Source: Arsukibacterium indicum | Lineage (GTDB): Bacteria > Pseudomonadota > Gammaproteobacteria > Enterobacterales > Alteromonadaceae | Assembly: GCF_019100565.1 (NCBI RefSeq) | Contig: NZ_JAHRID010000010.1 | Location: 111,385 to 175,384, forward strand | DNA length: 64,000 nucleotides | Direction: 5' to 3' | Shown here: positions 62,846-64,000 of the stretch, piece by piece | Layout: every line of letters begins with the position of its first letter | Position numbering within the stretch: position 1 is the stretch's first letter | Notes under the pieces: model-generated | The model's input: the letters and a program-made list of their open reading frames with translations, nothing else | What the model was told of the DNA's origin: nothing | Databases searched by the model: none | Translations under genes and position numbers: made by a program

Positions 62846-63643
62846 ATGACAATGATAGCGCCTTTCATTTTAAGCCTGGCTATAAGCAGTACAGCAGGAT
62901 ATAGCCAGAGCGAATTACGCACTCTTCAGTATGCTGTTAACAGCCATGTGTATAACCAGGCTCTTGAAAAGTTTTACCAGCATTGTATAACGCTCGACCC
63001 AGAGCAGTATATGGTTAAAAAGCCTGACCCTAGTCGCTTAAACAGTTTGCTGCTGCAACAGCTGCAGCTGGAAGCGGATCAGTTCGTCAGCGGCATTGCC
63101 ACAAATCCTAAACTTATGCAGCGGGCACCGGACGATATTGTGTTAACAGACTGCACTGATCACGCAACTTACCAGAAAATTTTAGACAGGTATGAACTTG
63201 AGTTGTTTGCGTTGGAAATTGCCACCCCGGTTAAAGTTAATAGCCAGACTACTGAAAGCCAGCGTAAACAGCAGCATCAACAACACATCAAAAACGCCAC
63301 TGTGCTACTGCAGCGCAGCAAGGCCGTAGCAATGGTTAGTATTATAGACCGCAACAGCCTCAGTACGCTGGAGCAAAGTAATTTTTTACACCCTGAATAT
63401 AAAGGCCGCTATATCTATCGGATAGACCAGGGCTGGCGCAACATTCCTGCCAGATATATGGGAATGCAAAGCTATCTGACAGAACAACAATTTGCTGCAA
63501 GTCCGAAAAGCTGGTTGTTATTGCTGGATCAGCATAATCAGTTTATAAAAGTATTCAGCGAAAGCGACGCAAAAGTTTATCTTAACCTGCTGGGTAAACC
63601 CGAATGGCATTTTGATCTGCAGGGCAATTTGCAGCGCAAGTAA
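62846..63643 (+). CDS. secreted hypothetical protein
   Basis: A 265-residue protein with an N-terminal signal peptide (MTMIAPFILSLAISSTAGYSQ) and a mixed alpha/beta body with two cysteines (QHCITLD and LTDCTDH) that could form a disulfide. No recognised domain, membrane helix or lipobox. The start is uncertain: the ATG at 62846 gives the cleanest signal peptide, whereas a GTG at 62798 would lengthen it by 16 residues and neither has a good ribosome site. It lies 83 bases after tmcA, and its function is unknown. Confidence 0.62.
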   Translation: MTMIAPFILSLAISSTAGYSQSELRTLQYAVNSHVYNQALEKFYQHCITLDPEQYMVKKPDPSRLNSLLLQQLQLEADQFVSGIATNPKLMQRAPDDIVLTDCTDHATYQKILDRYELELFALEIATPVKVNSQTTESQRKQQHQQHIKNATVLLQRSKAVAMVSIIDRNSLSTLEQSNFLHPEYKGRYIYRIDQGWRNIPARYMGMQSYLTEQQFAASPKSWLLLLDQHNQFIKVFSESDAKVYLNLLGKPEWHFDLQGNLQRK

Positions 63644-63660
63644 ACCTCTAAGCCCCCTCA

Positions 63661-63681
63661 TCCCCCTTTTACAAAGGGGGA
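63661..63681. repeat. short intergenic palindrome
   Basis: TCCCCCTTT and AAAGGGGGA form a perfect 9-bp stem with a TAC loop. This kind of CCCCCTTT-AAAGGGGG hairpin with CTCTAAGCCCCCT upstream is a common dispersed intergenic repeat in gammaproteobacteria. Confidence 0.6.
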
Positions 63682-63773
63682 TTCCAAAACGCACTCCTAT
63701 ATAGCATGACGATATAAACTCAGTAATATGGCTGAAGCTGAAAACATTACTGACGTTTTTGTCGCATGAGGTC

Positions 63774-63915
63774 CCCTTACTCTCGCATGGCGACAAAACT
63801 GCCTGGAGCAGTTTTGGACTGCCGCAGGCAGGCCCGAAGGGCGAAACACAGGGAAGTGTTTCGCAATGCCACCAGCGAAGCGCTGTGGCTGGCATGCGGG
63901 AGTGTGCGCCGGCAG
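63774..63915. repeat. multi-hairpin element with inverted ends
   Basis: CTTACTCTCGCATGGC on the left and the complement of GCATGCGGGAGTGTG on the right are imperfect inverted repeats. Inside are AAAACTGC/GCAGTTTT (63793-63813) and GCGAAACAC/GTGTTTCGC (near 63841-63864) hairpins, plus a palindrome around GCCACCAGCGAAGCGCTGTGGC. The layout resembles a MITE-like non-coding repeat. The ends also resemble the CATGCGAGAGTAGG tail of 5S rRNA. The 357 bases after 63643 carry no credible gene. Confidence 0.5.
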
Positions 63916-63944
63916 GATGGCCTGCCCCGAGGCACTTCAACGCA

Positions 63945-63974
63945 AAAAGGCCTACCGGTTAGGGTAGGCCTTTT
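63945..63974 (-). terminator. strong rho-independent terminator of an rRNA operon
   Basis: AAAAGGCCTACC and GGTAGGCCTTTT form a 12-bp stem with a six-base loop. On the minus strand it is followed by TTTTTGCG, and it lies 11 bases after the apparent 5S end, so it should end rRNA transcription coming from the right. Confidence 0.82.
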
Positions 63975-63985
63975 GCTTGAATTGG

Positions 63986-64000
63986 GAGCCTGGCGGTGTA
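63986..64000 (-). rRNA. 5S rRNA, 3' end only (rest beyond the window)
   Basis: The last bases, GAGCCTGGCGGTGTA, read on the minus strand as TACACCGCCAGGCTC. Gammaproteobacterial 5S rRNAs commonly end in a GCCAGGC-type 3' strand, and the strong terminator to the left supports the end of an rRNA operon. Only about 15 bases are visible, so this is a context-based call. Confidence 0.55.

Noticed and set aside
1..64000. CRISPR array, prophage or insertion sequence
   Set aside because: I saw no regularly spaced repeats, cas genes, transposase motifs or phage structural genes. XerC at 52754 is the housekeeping recombinase in its usual neighbourhood.

Overview
This window looks like a stretch of chromosome from a marine or aquatic gammaproteobacterium of the Alteromonadales type, probably near Rheinheimera, Alishewanella or Arsukibacterium. 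That placement is an inference from protein flavour, the many TonB-dependent and outer-membrane genes, and the conserved order hemYXDC / cyaY / lptM / lysA / dapF / DUF484 / xerC / yigB / uvrD. Coding density is high, many neighbouring genes overlap by 1-14 bases, and I see no prophage, transposase, tRNA or CRISPR array. One rRNA operon ends against the right edge.

Left part (1-8.7 kb): a truncated cytidine deaminase, then a full 5-methylthioribose-based methionine salvage set: omega-amidase, glutamine-type aminotransferase, mtnB-mtnC-mtnD, and farther right mtnA and mtnK, with a LysR regulator and a secreted TPR protein between the blocks. Tandem MetJ-like boxes lie in the divergent aminotransferase/mtnB promoter and again before a cystathionine beta-lyase gene at 31.5 kb, so methionine supply appears to be the common control signal.

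8.8-24 kb: an exporter operon with one MacB-like ATPase, three consecutive periplasmic adaptors and one FtsX/MacB-type permease; a BNR-repeat protein; a periplasmic redoxin next to a DsbD/ScsB-like membrane reductase; a TonB receptor; threonine aldolase; a three-domain MsrA-thioredoxin-MsrB protein; and a BON-MscS channel. 24-35 kb: PEP carboxylase with a PdhR-like operator, a VC0807-family membrane protein overlapping tail-to-tail with a bacterial voltage-gated sodium channel, a lipid kinase, metC, a second TonB receptor and an EAL phosphodiesterase.

35-44 kb: a class II aldolase, ubiD-ferredoxin-flavin reductase, a locus of two paralogous periplasmic Sel1/TonB-C-terminal-domain proteins around a TonB-N-terminus-like membrane protein, the fadM thioesterase, and a secreted cyanophycinase-like peptidase. 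44-63.6 kb: a seven-gene minus-strand operon (cyaY, esterase, hemC, hemD, hemX, hemY, DNA-deoxyinosine glycosylase) facing away from lptM-lysA-dapF-DUF484-xerC-M14 peptidase-yigB; then an MFS transporter bracketed by two copies of the same promoter, uvrD, tmcA, and a secreted protein of unknown function. The last 350 bases hold hairpin-rich repeats, a strong terminator and what appears to be the 3' end of a 5S rRNA gene on the minus strand.

The most interesting candidates for undescribed biology are the TonB-domain locus at 38.5-42.4 kb, the triple-adaptor ABC exporter, the duplicated uvrD promoter around the MFS gene, the MsrA-Trx-MsrB domain order, and the structured leaders before mtnB and the TPR gene.
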